The position numbers were made by a program, and so were the translations under genes. From positions 91,039,025 through 91,103,024 of the forward strand of contig CM043958.1 in NCBI GenBank assembly GCA_014529385.2: DNA of 64,000 nt, in the 5' to 3' direction. This document shows, piece after piece, positions 1 to 11,937 of this stretch. Each line of letters opens with the position of its first letter. Position 1 is the first letter of the stretch. A model generated the notes under the pieces. It was not told where the DNA came from. It searched no databases and was given only the letters and a program-made list of their open reading frames with translations. The stretch comes from Adiantum capillus-veneris (lineage: Eukaryota; Streptophyta; Polypodiopsida; Polypodiales; Pteridaceae).

Positions 1-750
1 AGTAGAGACCAACCAACAAAACATGACTAGTCTAAAAAATCCTACCAATGTTTGCTATCGTGGTTGCTGCCATCTGTTCTAGCTTGGAAATTTGACCCTA
101 CCAGCGTGTAGATCATCTTTCTAGGTTTCCATAAATACCTTGGTTGAATCAAACAGACTCTAGAATCACTCTCAATTAAAGATTAAGCTTTGATTGTCAA
201 ATTCTTGACCTAGCTTCCAATTTTTTGGCAAATCTTTGAATTTTAGTAAAGATCCGAAGAGAAAATTAGACTAATCACTCAAAATTCCAAGAGGCAAAGT
301 GCGTGATCTTGTGTATAATGGTATCTAGGTTACCAAGAGAAAAGGTTGCACAAGGAGTAGTTGACCTCACATGTAAGAGGTTAAATTTTGCAAGAGTGTC
401 TATCTTTTTTTATGTATTTGAGATTGGGAAGGTATCTTCTGAGAGATGGTAGAGTAACAACAAACCAAGAGAGTCTAGTGTCAAACTGAAGAGAGTGTAA
501 ACCAAGCCACGATAGATCCCTTAGCTCCAATAACACCATATTCGTGAATTTGAGAATCTCCAAATTCTCACTTTGAAACGAGCTTAAGATTTGAACACAT
601 CGTCAAATCTTAGCCAAAGTTTGAGAGCATGGCTTGGAATACCTTTTCAAGCTCTACCTTGTGGAAGTCTTTGGTCTTAAAAAATAGTTTGATATTTGGC
701 AAAATCTTCAAGACATTGGTGATTCCCAAATAGGCTCTTTCTATAAGCCG
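1..750. other. unassigned flank left of element A
   Basis: No recognisable gene. Short open frames here are AT-rich and resemble no family I know. At about 755 the integrase homology of element A stops abruptly. The copy at 52.7 kb continues into the integrase core at the equivalent point, so this stretch is either host DNA or a later rearranged junction. Confidence 0.4.
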
Positions 751-754
751 GTGG

Positions 755-1545
755 TTGTATTGGCCCGACAAAATTTATACCCCATTTTGCAAAAGCTCTA
801 GCCCCCATCATTGGTCTTAAAGGCATGCTATCTACACGGGTTGACATTTTTGCTTGTTGACATGCATCACACTTTCGAACATATTCTTTGGCATCTGTAA
901 AAATTGTTGGCCACCATATGCCTTCCATCAAGATTGCTCTTGCAGTGGTTTTGCTAGAAAAGCGACCTCCAGCTAATCCAACATGTGCTTGTTCTATAAT
1001 GGGAATATATTCTTCTTCATTTGCACAAAGACATAGATGTTGATCCTTCCCTCTTCAATACAATTGGTTTCCAGTAAGAGCATAGTCTCTTGCTTCAGTT
1101 TCAATTGCTCTTTGTTGGTGTTTACTCATATCCTCAGGAAATGTTGGCTTGATAAGTAAGTAACTAGATAGTTACTCCACTTAGGAAAAAGTGACATTTG
1201 GAACAATGTCACATGAGGTATGGGTGTTTGTTTTTGGCATTGATGACATTTTTTTACAAATGAGTGAACGTCACTCCTCATGGTTGGCCAAAATACTCCA
1301 AGTCTCAAGCTTCATTGCATAGTTTGGTCTTCCGCAAAGTGAAGTCCCACTATGGTAATATGTACTTGACTTAGGTATTGGGTTTTCTCTTTAGGATTAA
1401 TACACAAAAGCAATATTCCATCCCGATTTCTTTTGTACAGCCTTCCAACTATTAATTGATACATAGCCAATTGACCAATTAATTTGGCTATAATATAAAG
1501 TGGTATTTGCAAATCCATTTGAGCTATGATCATCAATGAAACCAT
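755..1545 (-). pseudogene. integrase N-terminal zinc-binding region, element A
   Basis: Two overlapping reading frames encode the H2C2 zinc-finger region that precedes the integrase core. One holds a CxxC in CHQCQK (within 1126-1308) and the other a CxxC in CDACQQAK (within 677-931). The following text resembles the linker leading to the first catalytic Asp (GINFVGPIQ). The catalytic core with the D,D,E triad is missing because the homology ends at about 755. Two successive zinc-finger-like segments, each with a WPT motif, also occur in the family copy at 52.0-52.75 kb, so the doubling is a family trait and not an error of this copy. Confidence 0.75.
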
Positions 1546-1551
1546 TTTTTC

Positions 1552-2214
1552 TTACCATCGGGGTATCATTTCCATGAAGAACAGATATGCATTTGGTAGA
1601 TCATCGTCTACCCCTTTCGGTGGTTCTCCTGAAATAATCCTTGATAAATGATCTGCTCTTTGGTGAGTGGTGCCCTTTTTCACAACTACAGTGAAATCAA
1701 ATTCCAAAAGAATAATGAACCATCTCACTATTCTTCCTGTGTTGCATGGATTGTTGACTAAGAACAATAAGGCTTGGTGGTCCACAAAGAAATAGAATTT
1801 GTTAGCTAATAGGTAATGTCTATTCTTTTTTACGGCATAGATCATTCCTAATCCTTCCCTTTCAGTGGTTGTATAGTCTTTCTCTACCATATTCAAGTGT
1901 CTACTAGCATAAGAAATAGGAAAATCAAATTTTTTGTCTCCTGGTTGAGCTAGTATACACCCAATGGCAAAATTGGAAGCATCTACATGTATGTGGAATA
2001 TCTTATTCCAATATGGTGCTTTCAATATTGGGGTTGAAGTGAGAGCTTGCTTTAGCTTCATGAAGGATTCTTCACACTCATCAGTCCATTCAAAGAGTGT
2101 AATCAAGTTGTACACGGGTTTTGCAATTATAGTGTACATGTAAATGAATCGTCTGTAATATCCACAATGTCCCATGAAAGCTTGAACCCCTTTGACTTTT
2201 GTCGGTCTAGGCAA
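1552..2214 (-). pseudogene. RT thumb and RNase H domain, element A
   Basis: The 220-residue frame begins with the connection motif VKGVQAFMGHCGYYRRFI. It continues into a Ty3/gypsy RNase H: HVDASNFAIGCILAQPG carries the first Asp, TEREGLGMIYAV the Glu, and FVDHQALLFLV the second Asp. GTTHQRADHLSR lies at the C-terminus. RNase H degrades the RNA strand of the RNA:DNA hybrid during reverse transcription. The frame is open, but its neighbours on both sides are frameshifted, so it cannot be expressed as part of an intact polyprotein. Confidence 0.85.
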
Positions 2215-3030
2215 TTCAACAATAACATGAATTTATCCATATCAGTAGCTATGCCTTTTTTAGACACTATATGTCCAATAATTTTTCCTTGTCTGCCCAT
2301 AAATGTGCACTTTTCAGAATTTAAGCAAATCCTATAACATTTTTCAAATAACTTTTTGAGGTGTGCAAAATGATCAGCCCGGATTGATGAATGTACACAT
2401 AGATCATCCATATATACTTCCAAGAAATTATGAAGATATTTCTTAAAAGCATGGCTCATCAATCTTTGAAAGGTGACAGGAGCATTAGTTAACCCAAAAG
2501 ACATAACCCGATAGGCAAAAATATTCCATTCAGTTGCAAAGGCAGTTTTATGTTGACCCCAAAAAGACAAAAATACCCCATTCAGTTGCAAAGGGAGTTT
2601 TATGTTGATCTTTGGGGTCAACCAAAAGTTGATTGTATCCCAAAAAGCCATCTAAAAAGCTATTAGCTTCTTTTCCTACAACTTGTTCTAAAACATGCTC
2701 AGTGATTGGAATCGGAAAGTTGTCTCTAATGGTAGCTGCATTCACTTTCTTGAGATTGACACACACTCTTAATTTTCTATTTTTCTTGGATACTACCACG
2801 ATTGGAGGCACCCAAATCTGTGTGTTCAATTTCATAAATGAATTCGGCTTGCTTGAGATTTTCTATCTCTTCTTTGATCTTTCTAGCAAATGTTTCATTA
2901 TAAGTATATTGCCTCTGTCTGCTTGGTTTTGCATCATGTCTCATAGGTATGGTATGCTGACAGATTTCCAGATCAACACCCTTGAGATCCTTATAAGACC
3001 AAGCAAAGATATCTTGGCATTCTTTAAATA
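2127..3030 (-). pseudogene. reverse transcriptase palm/fingers, element A
   Basis: The RT is split over two frames. WVPPIVVVSKKNRKLRVCVN opens the fingers and LEVYMDDLCVHS holds the catalytic YMDD box. FGLTNAPVTFQRLM is the usual motif before the box. A tandem duplication of about 52 bp (first copy from 2527, second from 2579) repeats the segment coding for FATEW. Because 52 is not a multiple of three, it shifts the frame. The enzyme copied element RNA into cDNA; this copy is dead. Confidence 0.85.
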
Positions 3031-3059
3031 ATCTTAAAAAAATCTCTTCTTCTTCTTCA

Positions 3060-3720
3060 TCAGGTCATTTGCAATGTAGGCAGGTCTAGGCTCTTCTCTT
3101 GGTTCAGCTTGATCCATCTTATTTGTGTTTTCAGGTCCTTCGTGGACTGACCCTGTTTTCTTAGTTCCCTGACAGGTTGTTCGATTATGATCTTTTGGTC
3201 TTGGAGAGTGTATTTCTTGTAATGGGATGGAACACTCATTACATCCTTACCTTCCTCCTCGGTGGTTTCCATTTCCGTGGTGTACATCTCCTTTAGAGCT
3301 TTCTTTAACTCTTGATATTTCTTTTTTCGTTCAACTCGTGTCATGGTTGAATCCTTGTCTTGGTATTTAGGTTTTTCTTGAGTTTCCTTCCTCGTTTTTC
3401 TCGATGTTTTTGATATTTCTTGCTTTTTATTTGAAGGATATCTATCCACGATTTTGTCTTTGACACAATCATGTGCATCTATCTGCATCAAAAATTGTGT
3501 TTTACTAGAGACTGATGGCATGGGTTTAGATTTCAAGTTTCTGGTGTCTCTTTTTCTTCTATACCACTTCTGTCTTCTTAATTTCTGGTTTGGAAAGTCA
3601 AAAAACTTTTCCTCCCCTCCTTTCATGAGTAGTTTAGCTCTCACATGTTCTTTTTACGACCCCGAATCATCTGAGGAAGCTGAATGTTCTTCTAACTCAT
3701 CTGTTGCATCATAGTAGAAA
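3060..3720 (-). pseudogene. basic linker between protease and RT, element A
   Basis: This frame of about 194 residues is rich in Lys, Arg, Glu and Thr. It includes RRQKWYRRKRDTRN, a serine-rich patch, and TMTRVERKKKYQEL. It matches the equivalent region of element F (49.8-50.4 kb) almost residue for residue, so it is a genuine coding part of the family. No catalytic motif was recognised. Possible roles, such as a nuclear-import-like basic region or a spacer in the polyprotein, are inference only. Confidence 0.6.
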
Positions 3721-3969
3721 AGACTTGTTGAACTTTCATTAAGTAATTGGGTTTTGAATTTCTTCTTCAATGTGTAGGGTTTAAATCATTTGTATGGGAA
3801 GTATGTCATAGCCGTCCTCATTGCAAATTTGAGTAGGCATAGACGTATTTAAACACACATCCATTGTTATTAAAATTTGAGTCCACTCAAATGGCTCAAA
3901 CAAATGCTCCGAAAAGGGTTCAGGTATATAGGCTTCATCTGTGCAATCCCTTTCTAAGATACACTCTTC

Positions 3970-4560
3970 TCATTTTAAGCTCCCATTTTCTGAGGCTCCA
4001 CACATCCGAATAGGTGTGTCTTTGTTTAACAAAGATGGAAGCTTCATTTCAGCCAAAGAGACCGAGTCAAATTCTTGTATGGGTGTTTTCATGACATCTC
4101 TATAGGTGTGATCTTTTAGACTAACCCTTGTTATTGATCCCAATTGCTTCAAGTACAGGTAATCGTTTTCCCAATCATGTATAGTTATACTTGTTGCATA
4201 ATTGAGTTTTTTTCCAAAGTCCACTATTGCAAAAGTATGTTGATAATAAATTCCACAGGAACTAACTATCACTTTTTTAAGCAGTCCTAGGGATTTTTTG
4301 ATGTGTCCATCATTCAATTTCAATTTCATTCGAGTTTTTCTAATGGCTAGATTTTCCTATGATTCCCATAGTGCTTTCGTGGCCATGGCTATGCCTGCCC
4401 CACTATCCAGTATTGCCATGGTTTCTATATTATTATATCTTACTAAAAGGGTTGTGTTTCCTTCTTCCCCTTCGTAGTATTCTTTGACTTTGTTCATTGG
4501 TATGGATCTAATCTCTTTGTTATCCAATTCGTGTTTCAAGTTTCCCAAAATTTTTGCAAT
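3970..4560 (-). pseudogene. retropepsin (aspartic protease), element A
   Basis: The frame ending near 4357 contains AILDSGAGIAMATKALWES, with the D-S-G active-site triplet of a retroviral aspartic protease. The following frame (3970-4329) carries the rest of the fold and is interrupted by frame changes. This protease would cleave Gag-Pol. The homologous site in element F reads KCGA instead, so A preserves the better active site. Confidence 0.7.
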
Positions 4561-4702
4561 TAGCCCTGTTAGCCCTACCTTCTCTAGAGTTTTCTAGTAT
4601 TTCATTCCATAAATATGGTCTGATTTTTAACAGTTCTCCTCAGGTAAGAGTGCATTGAATGGGTGTAGACATGATTGAATGAATATTGTCTACCTCTAGG
4701 GT

Positions 4703-5500
4703 CTATTCTGTTCTTTTTATTTGAGTGGTTTTACATACTATGGATTTGTCTTCTTTATCTCCCAAGTAAGAGGGTAATGTTTTCAAAGTCATTGGTTTAG
4801 ACATTCCTGAAGCTTCAAAGCCACAATTCCCATACAAGGATTGTACATCCATGTCCATATCAGGAGGTAGATTGTCTAACCAAACTTCCTCTATAGGAGC
4901 TGACTTCAAAGTTAAGCTCCCATCATGAATCCCTCTAACTTTTTCCCATAAGTGTCCTGGCCAGTCTTCTTCCACGAACTAAATTCCATCTAAGGCATCT
5001 TCACTGTCAGGCACTATGAGTTCTGGATTTTTAGTTTCAAGGTGGGGTTCTACCACCACTTCGGATTTCTCTTTACTGGTTCCTACCACAAGCTCCTCAG
5101 GTTTTGCTATACTCTCGAGCTTGGGTTTTTGTTTTTTCAACATCTCTTGAGTAATTGTTACCAGATTTTGATAAGCTTCAAGCTTAGCTGCTTCCATATC
5201 TGGAGAAGGATAGTTTTCCATGTTTTGGCCTGCTTTAAGTCACGCATAAGCTTCCAAGGCTCCATTGATTGGCTCAAAAATTTTGTCTACCAAAATTGAT
5301 CCTCCAGATTTCACCATGGTTTCCTTGATTTACCTTTCAGTTTCTTTCACTTTTTCCTGGAATAGTTTCTTGGCTTTCTCCTTGATTTGAGCCCTTTGTT
5401 TTTGTTTGCTTATCTCATACCTCTGGCTTCTTCTTCTCTTGGTCTTTTGAGAGAAAATTTTAGTATTCTCTGAGTCATCAAAGGAGTTATGTTTCTTTTT
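4703..5500 (-). pseudogene. Gag C-terminal/linker region, element A
   Basis: The frames 4979-5221 and 4703-4975 are Glu/Lys-rich (EAYQNLVTITQEMLKKQKP) and acidic (EEDWPGHLWEKV, LPPDMDMDVQSLYGNCG). The last segment is shared with element F at 48.4-48.6 kb, which starts at exactly this point. The region joins the Gag zinc knuckle to the protease. No enzymatic motif was seen. Confidence 0.55.
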
Positions 5501-5506
5501 CTTAGC

Positions 5507-6900
5507 TTAGGCTTTGGTGATTACCTTGATTGGAACAAAAGGTTTACTCTTCGATAAGCTACAAGGTATGGCTTTGACTATGTTCACTATTGTTTTACCC
5601 TTGTTTAACGGATTTTTTGGACAATCTTCAGAGAGCTTAATGTTCTTGTCAGAAAATAGGCATTCATTTTTCCAATGATCATCTGCACCACATTTATGAC
5701 AGTTTCCAGTTCTTGGCTTAATCATGGGTCTTACCATCGGAGGTCTAACACCTTGATTAGCTACATAGTACATCAATGCAAGCTCTGGTGTAGTATATGT
5801 TTCAGTTTCTTCCGTTGGTGGAGGATGTGAATTATACCACTCTCCTTCTATCATTAGTGTAGATGGACTAGGCTCAACATAGGATGTAACAGGCACAAGT
5901 GCTTGTTCATCTACGATTCCCTCAAAATGCATGTACTTTATCGGCACTACATTATGTCTAGGATATGAAGGTTGTTGACCCAACACGGGTTGAGGTCTTC
6001 CATACCCATTGGTGGTCTTTGAGCTGGGGCCATATTAGACTAATATCTGTACATGGGTTGTCCTTGTGGCCTCATAGGCACATATTGAACATTTCCATCA
6101 TACTTTGGTCGGTAATATCACTCATTGGTCTCATGGTTGGTCCATTTATCCTCGATTGCACACCATTTTTGTGGCCTAATTCGTTGTCCCTATTGAGGTA
6201 ACCCTTGCCTTGGTCCCCTCATAGATGCTTTTTGCATGTTATTCATCATTTCATTCATCCTTTTGAGCATGTCTTCTATGGCTATAAGCAGTGCTGTAGT
6301 AGCCGTTCCCACTTTGGTGGATGCTGTTTTCTCACTTTGGTTATCCTTAGGGACATCTTCTTTGTTGAAAATAAATCTCCTAAGTCAATAGCATCTGACA
6401 CACACTCTTCTAGGGTTGTATGCTTCTTGCTATACAGTATAGCACGAAGTTCTTTGTTGAGCAATCCTTCTAGAAACAATGACACTAGTCATTCTTCTGC
6501 AGGTATCTCTAGCTCTGGGTATCTGGCAATGTATTGTTTCATTCTAGTTGCACAATCCCTAATAGACTCACCTTGTTTTTGTTTGAAGTTATAGACTTGA
6601 GCTACCGTATTGTGTTTGATCCCCGTTTTGGAACAAGCAGCTACAAATGCTTGAGTTAATGTGTTCAAGTCCATGATTGACCTTGGTGGAATGTTTTGGA
6701 ACCATGTCAATGCATTTCCTTCTAATGTCATTCCAAATCCCTCAAATCGAGTATGGAAATCAAATATACGTTCTGCTCATAGCACTTGCTTAAAGCTTGC
6801 TAAGTGGTTATATGGATCCCTAGATCCACTATATCTTTTGACCCATTTTTGAAAATCAGATGGTGTGACACGTCTATTTGGTTCAACTCCCGGTCTCCTG
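5507..6900 (-). pseudogene. Gag with CCHC zinc knuckle, element A
   Basis: The capsid-like part lies in 6282-6731: GNALTWFQNIPPRSI is the hallmark of plant Ty3/gypsy Gag, and FKQKQGESIRDCATRMKQYI follows. A single stop near 6486 separates it from a second segment beginning SLFLEGLLNKELRAI. The frame 5507-5986 holds one nucleocapsid knuckle, CHKCGADDHWKNEC (CX2CX4HX4C). Gag assembles the virus-like particle and the knuckle binds element RNA. At least two frame changes are present. Confidence 0.75.
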
Positions 6901-7499
6901 GTCCTGTCCCGAGTCCTTCAAACCAATCTGTTGGAAATAGTGACTCATGTAGATCTAGACTAGCTTTAGTGTCACGTGGTATTCTTTGTGATGAGGTAGG
7001 TTGGGTTTTTTCACATTGCTCCCAAAATATCTCTTGTGGAGTTCCTCTCTCTTGGAATAGTTTCTGGTCCTTGGCCCAATATCCAATCTCTTATGGAATA
7101 CCCTTGGTATTTGGTTTGTTTTACCTCCTCAGGACTCATCATAACAAAGTTATTGTTATGACAATCCCTAAATAGGTAGGTTGGTAGATCTACTGAATCC
7201 TTGTCTTTGTTATGAAGATACAGATGATCTTCATGAGTGTTAATTGTCCTGATTTGGCATGAGAAGTTCATAGAAGATCTTTGATGTTTCTATCTTCCCA
7301 TCAATAGACTCCGATACTATGATTATTGGTGCTAAGCCGTTTCAAATGCTTCAAATCAACTTGATCGTGTCCCTCAAATTCTAAAGTCGATGGTCCTTCT
7401 TTTGCTGCCATATCTGGAATTATGGTATTTACTTCTAACCTCCATTTGTCGAGTGTGTTTTTTTTGCGAGCTTCTAATCGAGATTTTGTAATGAATACC
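6900..7499 (-). other. junction between element A gag and bHLH remnant
   Basis: Fragmented frames (7011-7271 and the C-terminal half of 7301-7684) that I cannot assign. Part may be the Gag N-terminus of element A and part 3' sequence of the bHLH remnant. The exact boundary is not visible. Confidence 0.35.
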
Positions 7500-8587
7500 A
7501 TTTTTTGCAAGCTTTTCATGGCTTGATGAACTACACCCTCGGTGGTGGAGATATTTGCATGATAAACATGAAGTTGAGGTTCTTGTACCTTCATCATAAC
7601 CTTAGCAACATGATGGCATGCTGAGGAACCATATACATCTATAAGACCCTCCTTGTGGGGGGAAAACTTCACCTTCACTACCAATTGGCATGTAGGACAA
7701 TCATCTTTGCTTGTCTTATCATAAATTACTTTCTCTCAAGATCATTTCTCCAAGAGAGCTTAACATCATTCCTGCTCTGACTGTTTGCCAATTAGAAGGA
7801 GAGAACTTTGCTTATGAATTTTTTTGCCCATGATCAATGCGAATAATATTGCTCTTACTTATTTCTATGTGAGTAAGCAGGCCTTCTGTCTCCAGCTCAA
7901 GGTCCCTCACCTTGCTCTTCAGATCCTCAATGTAAGTGGTAGCATCTGCTAGAAAGGATTCTTTGTCCATCTTTGACACATTTCATACCACGTCCCTTAG
8001 TGCATAATACCTTTGGCTCAACCTCTTTCCTCATACGCTCTGCCTCTCTTCCTTGACCTTGTGTCCTTAGCAATCTCACTCTGCTCAGCTATGTCTTCAC
8101 CACAAACCTCTACACTGTAGTTCTCAATTTTTATAGTAGTCCATGCATTGCCCTTTGTAGACCACGAATTTGCATTTGAAACATCCTCTCGGGTGACATT
8201 GCTTGTTTTAGAAAACCTTGCAGATGGATAAGAAACATGGTCATGTCGATCACCCATCGAAGAGTATTGAAATGGAGCATTATCCTTGCCATAATGAAAT
8301 TGCGATTCAATGGAGTGCATCAATGAGTAAACTGGTGAAGCATTGTCACTATGGTGGGCCTCACTTAATCCCTTTGGTAGTCTATAAGTAGCACCCTCAA
8401 TATGAGAGAGTAACCCTATTTGTACGGTCAAAGTGGAAGAATACCCCTCATTATATTGCTTTCCATGAGCACTACTTTGTGGAGGATAGAAAGTTGGGGT
8501 AATCCAAGGACACGACACCTGTACAATTGTAAGCAAGTAAGGCCCATATTCCAAAGCACATATGAGCATGTATGTATGTATGTACGT
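7500..8587 (-). pseudogene. MYC-type bHLH transcription factor pseudogene
   Basis: On the minus strand, 8,046-7,890 encodes a bHLH domain: EAERMRKEVEP (basic region), a frameshift, QRYYALRDVV, an in-frame TGA, then NVSKMDKESFLADATTYI (helix 2) and EDLKSKVRDLELE (leucine-zipper-like extension). Downstream, 7,684-7,500 encodes an ACT-like C-terminal domain with KEGLIDVYGSSACHHVAKVM and YHANISTTEGVVHQ. This layout matches the C-terminal half of plant MYC2-type jasmonate-responsive factors. The upstream frame (8018-8587) is Ser/His-rich and ends in RSRKRGR, as found before bHLH domains. The 5' end is cut off at 8587 by insertion of element B. The domain order identifies the family; the orthologue cannot be named. 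Confidence 0.8.
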
Positions 8588-10712
8588 TGTCAAGAAGTAG
8601 GCGGTCTTGCCAGGAAGGCACCGGGCCTGTTGCTGTGAGAGTTTGTGAGGAAGCTCAAGGGTTATGAGAAAGAGCTCAGATGTAGATAACATAGCTTCTA
8701 GGGATAAAGAAGAAATGTATCCAAAGAAGCCGCTCACTTTTCCTTACAAACACACACATGATGGAGAGAACTCATTAGAGATAGTCAGAACACAACAAAA
8801 ATGAAAACATCGAGATTACGATCATATCGTATCATGGGTAGGATAAAAGGGTTAATGGATGAGTTAATGATATTTAATCTTTGTTGTCCAATAAGCTGCG
8901 GATTGCTCTTTGGAACTGTAGCTTTGTGCTTACTATAATGTATATGTTTTGTCTAGCGATTGGGATTAGTTGTGAGTACAAATCCTCTTGATTCATAATA
9001 AAATAACCACATTCACATCAAAAGAGAAGTCATAGTGAATAATAGGTAGTATGATGGGATCTGGTGAGAGAAGTGTTTCGTTGAGCCTTTCAGGACCAAA
9101 TAGAAACACTATGCGTTGCTGGAAGTGAATCTTTCGACTAATCCAAATGTTGACCCTAATAGATTGCACTAAATGGAATTGAAAGAAATTACCTCTATGT
9201 GGATTATGGTTATTCATCAATGATATACTTAGTATGTTCAAAGATAAAGGTGTGAAAGCAGAAGAAGAAGAGAGTTTCTCTCCCAAGCCCTATTGTTGCC
9301 CTTAGGCAATAAGGATATTGCGGGGAGAGAAGTACCTGTAGCAAGGAGATTCTAGAGTTTGTGGAAGAGAATGAGAATCTTAAGAGAGAGAGATGCTTGT
9401 GGAAGATGAAGATATGGTTCCTAACCTTGTGCTCATAATTGTTTCCCGCAAGAAGGTTGTACTCATTACATTGACAATGTTGCTGCTTGAATACCTTCCA
9501 ATGAAACAATTAGGACACAACAAGAGAGATCAAAGGAGGAGTAAGATAGAATTAGAGATAGATCTAAGTGTGGTGGTGGTATTAAAGATAGATAATGAGA
9601 GGTAGAGATAGAGTTAGAGACAAGTATTGGACTAGATATGCAAATGAAAGTAAAACTAGCAACATATATCTTACATGAGAGCAATCGCCACCACCTTAAT
9701 GGAGAGAGAAGATGAAGCAAGACTTCAGCCTTTCTTCAAGAGAAAGTGTGGCACTAAGATGAGTGTGTCACTATGGAATTGAGCTATTCTCACTCACTCA
9801 TAACTTGCCTCAATGAAGAGAAGGTTGCCCGTTTTATAGGTGAGGGAGCCATGTTTTACATAATCACTTGATTAGGCTAAAGAGTTAGCCCAAATCAAAT
9901 GTTCTTTGGATATTTCTTAAAATGGGCAATATTAGGACTCAAAATATCATGAAATTCAGCATTTTTGGTCGTTGAGGCTCCATGTGGGTGCATGATGTAT
10001 GTGGGCCCCACCTAGGCATCTTCTGTGTGGCTCCAGTAGGGGGTCCCAACTTGTGTGTCTTGTCCTTCAAGGCATCTTTGAGGTGTCACATTCACATGCT
10101 TATGTATTTTATCCTCCAAATATCTTATTTTATGGAAAAAGACCAAGATTACCTCTTTTCACTTGATTCACCTGTTTACCATCTCTTCTTGCAGTGTAGT
10201 TGTGAGAGGGTTTTTCACTGGTTTCCCTGTAACTTTTGACCCGTAACTCGGATTGACATGCTTCAAAAGGAAAAATTGGCCTACTACAAGAGCTTGACTT
10301 GGTTTTGGCTTTTTCTCCACACCCTTACGTTGGGATTTTCAAATTGGGATGGTCCAAGAAGCTTTGGATCTTCCTTTTCATAAAGTCTTCTAGTAGGCCC
10401 TTCCCTCTTGTATGTATCCAAGAAGGTATGCATTATTGAAGGGTTATATTATTAAATAAATGTGAAAAGAAGAAATAATTTATATATGGTAGGGTATAGC
10501 TGAGACAAAAAGAGGCACAATCATTGATACTTCTCTTGTAGTACTTTCTAATAATAATGTACATTTATATTACTTCAAAGGTAATACTAAGGTATGGTAG
10601 AAAGCTTTTATTTATGCATATGAGTATTATATGAAGTATACTTATGCGTTAAAAAGTCACAAGATAAATCGTTTAATGGCCGTTCCCACTATATACGTGC
10701 CACAGCACGACA
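8588..10712 (-). repeat. 3' LTR of element B (2,125 bp)
   Basis: It starts at TGTCAAGAAG and ends CACGACA on the plus strand. Because the element is on the minus strand, this is its 3' LTR. It matches 16137-18309 nearly base for base, apart from a short segment near 10,495 that is missing relative to 18,070-18,105. Plus-strand open frames inside it are repeated identically in the other LTR and are not genes. Confidence 0.95.
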
Positions 10713-10727
10713 TCCACCCCCTCTAAA
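10713..10727 (-). promoter_or_regulatory. polypurine tract of element B
   Basis: On the minus strand the bases directly before the 3' LTR read TTTAGAGGGGGTGGA. A purine run abutting the LTR primes plus-strand DNA synthesis in LTR elements. Confidence 0.85.
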
Positions 10728-10770
10728 CCTGCACATCCTCCAGTATGTGCCACATTGTCTCTTTGTAAGA

Positions 10771-11937
10771 TCAGACCTCTTGTGCATCTTCCTTGCTTTC
10801 TTCTTCACTGGATGATTCCAGAGCTTCATGTTCACTTTGATCTTCACCTGTGTTTTGCTCTTCTTCCTCATCAACATCTTCTAGATCATTGTCTCCTCTT
10901 CTCTTAAACATTTTAATCCTTTTTCCTGCAATGGGAATCTTTACTTCTGTACCATCTAGTTCAGACAAGCTGTAAGTAGCATTTTCATGCATATGCTTTA
11001 CAACATACGGTCCAAACCATATTTTTGAGAACTTACGCATGACTGTGTGCTGGTTATCAAGGTTACTATCATACACTAAAACCCAGTCACCTTTGTCAAT
11101 TGCTTTGCTTCTGAGTCGATGTCGCTTATCAAAGTAGTCCTTGGTTTTCAACCTTGCATTTTTGAGTCGTTCTTTTGCAGCTTCAATGTCTCCAGGTCTT
11201 CTCTCTAGTTGCCTTATACGCAGTGCAAGGAGATCTTCCCTGCTAAGCCCCTCTTGCCAAGGTAGTACATTCCATGTGGGAATTGTATCTTCAATTGGCA
11301 TCACTGGCTTTTGACCATATATTAGCTCCGCAGGCATGTAGCCAGTTACTGAGCTATGTGTTGTACGATCAACCCATAAAGCATATGGTAACAGTTTTGG
11401 CCACTCACCAACTCTTCCTTCACAAGCCTTGGCCAAATCTTTGATGATAGGAGGATGCCCTCTTTCACTCTTTCCATTGCCTTCAGGGTTGTAAGTTGTA
11501 GTAAGAGAAAGCTTGATTCCTAATCTAGAAAAGAACTCCCTTGCTTCTTCGGCATCCAATTCACCTCTATCTGCAGTGATCTTTCCCACACAACCATAAC
11601 GGCAAATCACCTCATCAAGAAGGAATTTGCACACAGCTTCTGTGGTTTTAGCTCTTAATGCTCTTCCTTCAACCTGATTAGTTAGGTCCTCTCGTGCAAG
11701 AACCAAGTATCTCATCTGCTAGAGTCCTAAAGGCATTGTGACTAGATCCACAACCCACTTATAGTGCATGGCTAGTGGATATGTAGGGTGCAATCCATCA
11801 CGATGTCGGACATTTGAATACATTTGACAAGTTACACATGACTCTACAAATTGAGATACATCTTTATACATACCCTTCCACCAGTATTTTCTTTCAACTT
11901 GGAGAAAGTTTCCCACACACCCCTGTGTCCAGCCCAT
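10771..11937 (-). pseudogene. integrase of element B
   Basis: The frame 11719-11937 gives YWWKGMYKDV and CVTCQM (second half of the HHCC zinc finger), then WVVDLV with the first catalytic Asp. After an in-frame TAG, the frame 10771-11715 gives ITADRGEL (second Asp), TTYNPEGNGKSERGH (catalytic Glu) and a long C-terminal domain with FGPYVVKHMHENATYSL. It ends in an acidic tail (EEEEQNTGEDQSEHEALESS). Integrase inserts the cDNA into the host chromosome. The zinc finger is broken by a one-base frameshift near 11,900. No chromodomain was recognised. Confidence 0.85.

Larger units (their letters stand above)
755..6900 (-). mobile_element. element A: decayed Ty3/gypsy (Tat/Athila-like) retrotransposon, truncated
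   Basis: Read on the minus strand, the order is gag, protease, basic linker, reverse transcriptase, RNase H and the integrase zinc-binding region. This is the Ty3/gypsy order (integrase last). The proteins closely match those of element F on the plus strand at 48.4-52.8 kb, so A and F are one family in opposite orientations. The copy stops inside integrase at about 755, and neither LTR could be identified. Frameshifts and stop codons interrupt every domain. Confidence 0.85.

Noticed and set aside
381-563. 60-residue minus-strand ORF at the left edge
   Set aside because: No recognisable motif, and it lies beyond the truncated end of element A; most likely a chance frame.
9982-10239. 85-residue plus-strand ORF in the left LTR of element B
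   Set aside because: The identical ORF occurs at 17544-17801 in the other LTR; it is antisense LTR sequence without coding signals.
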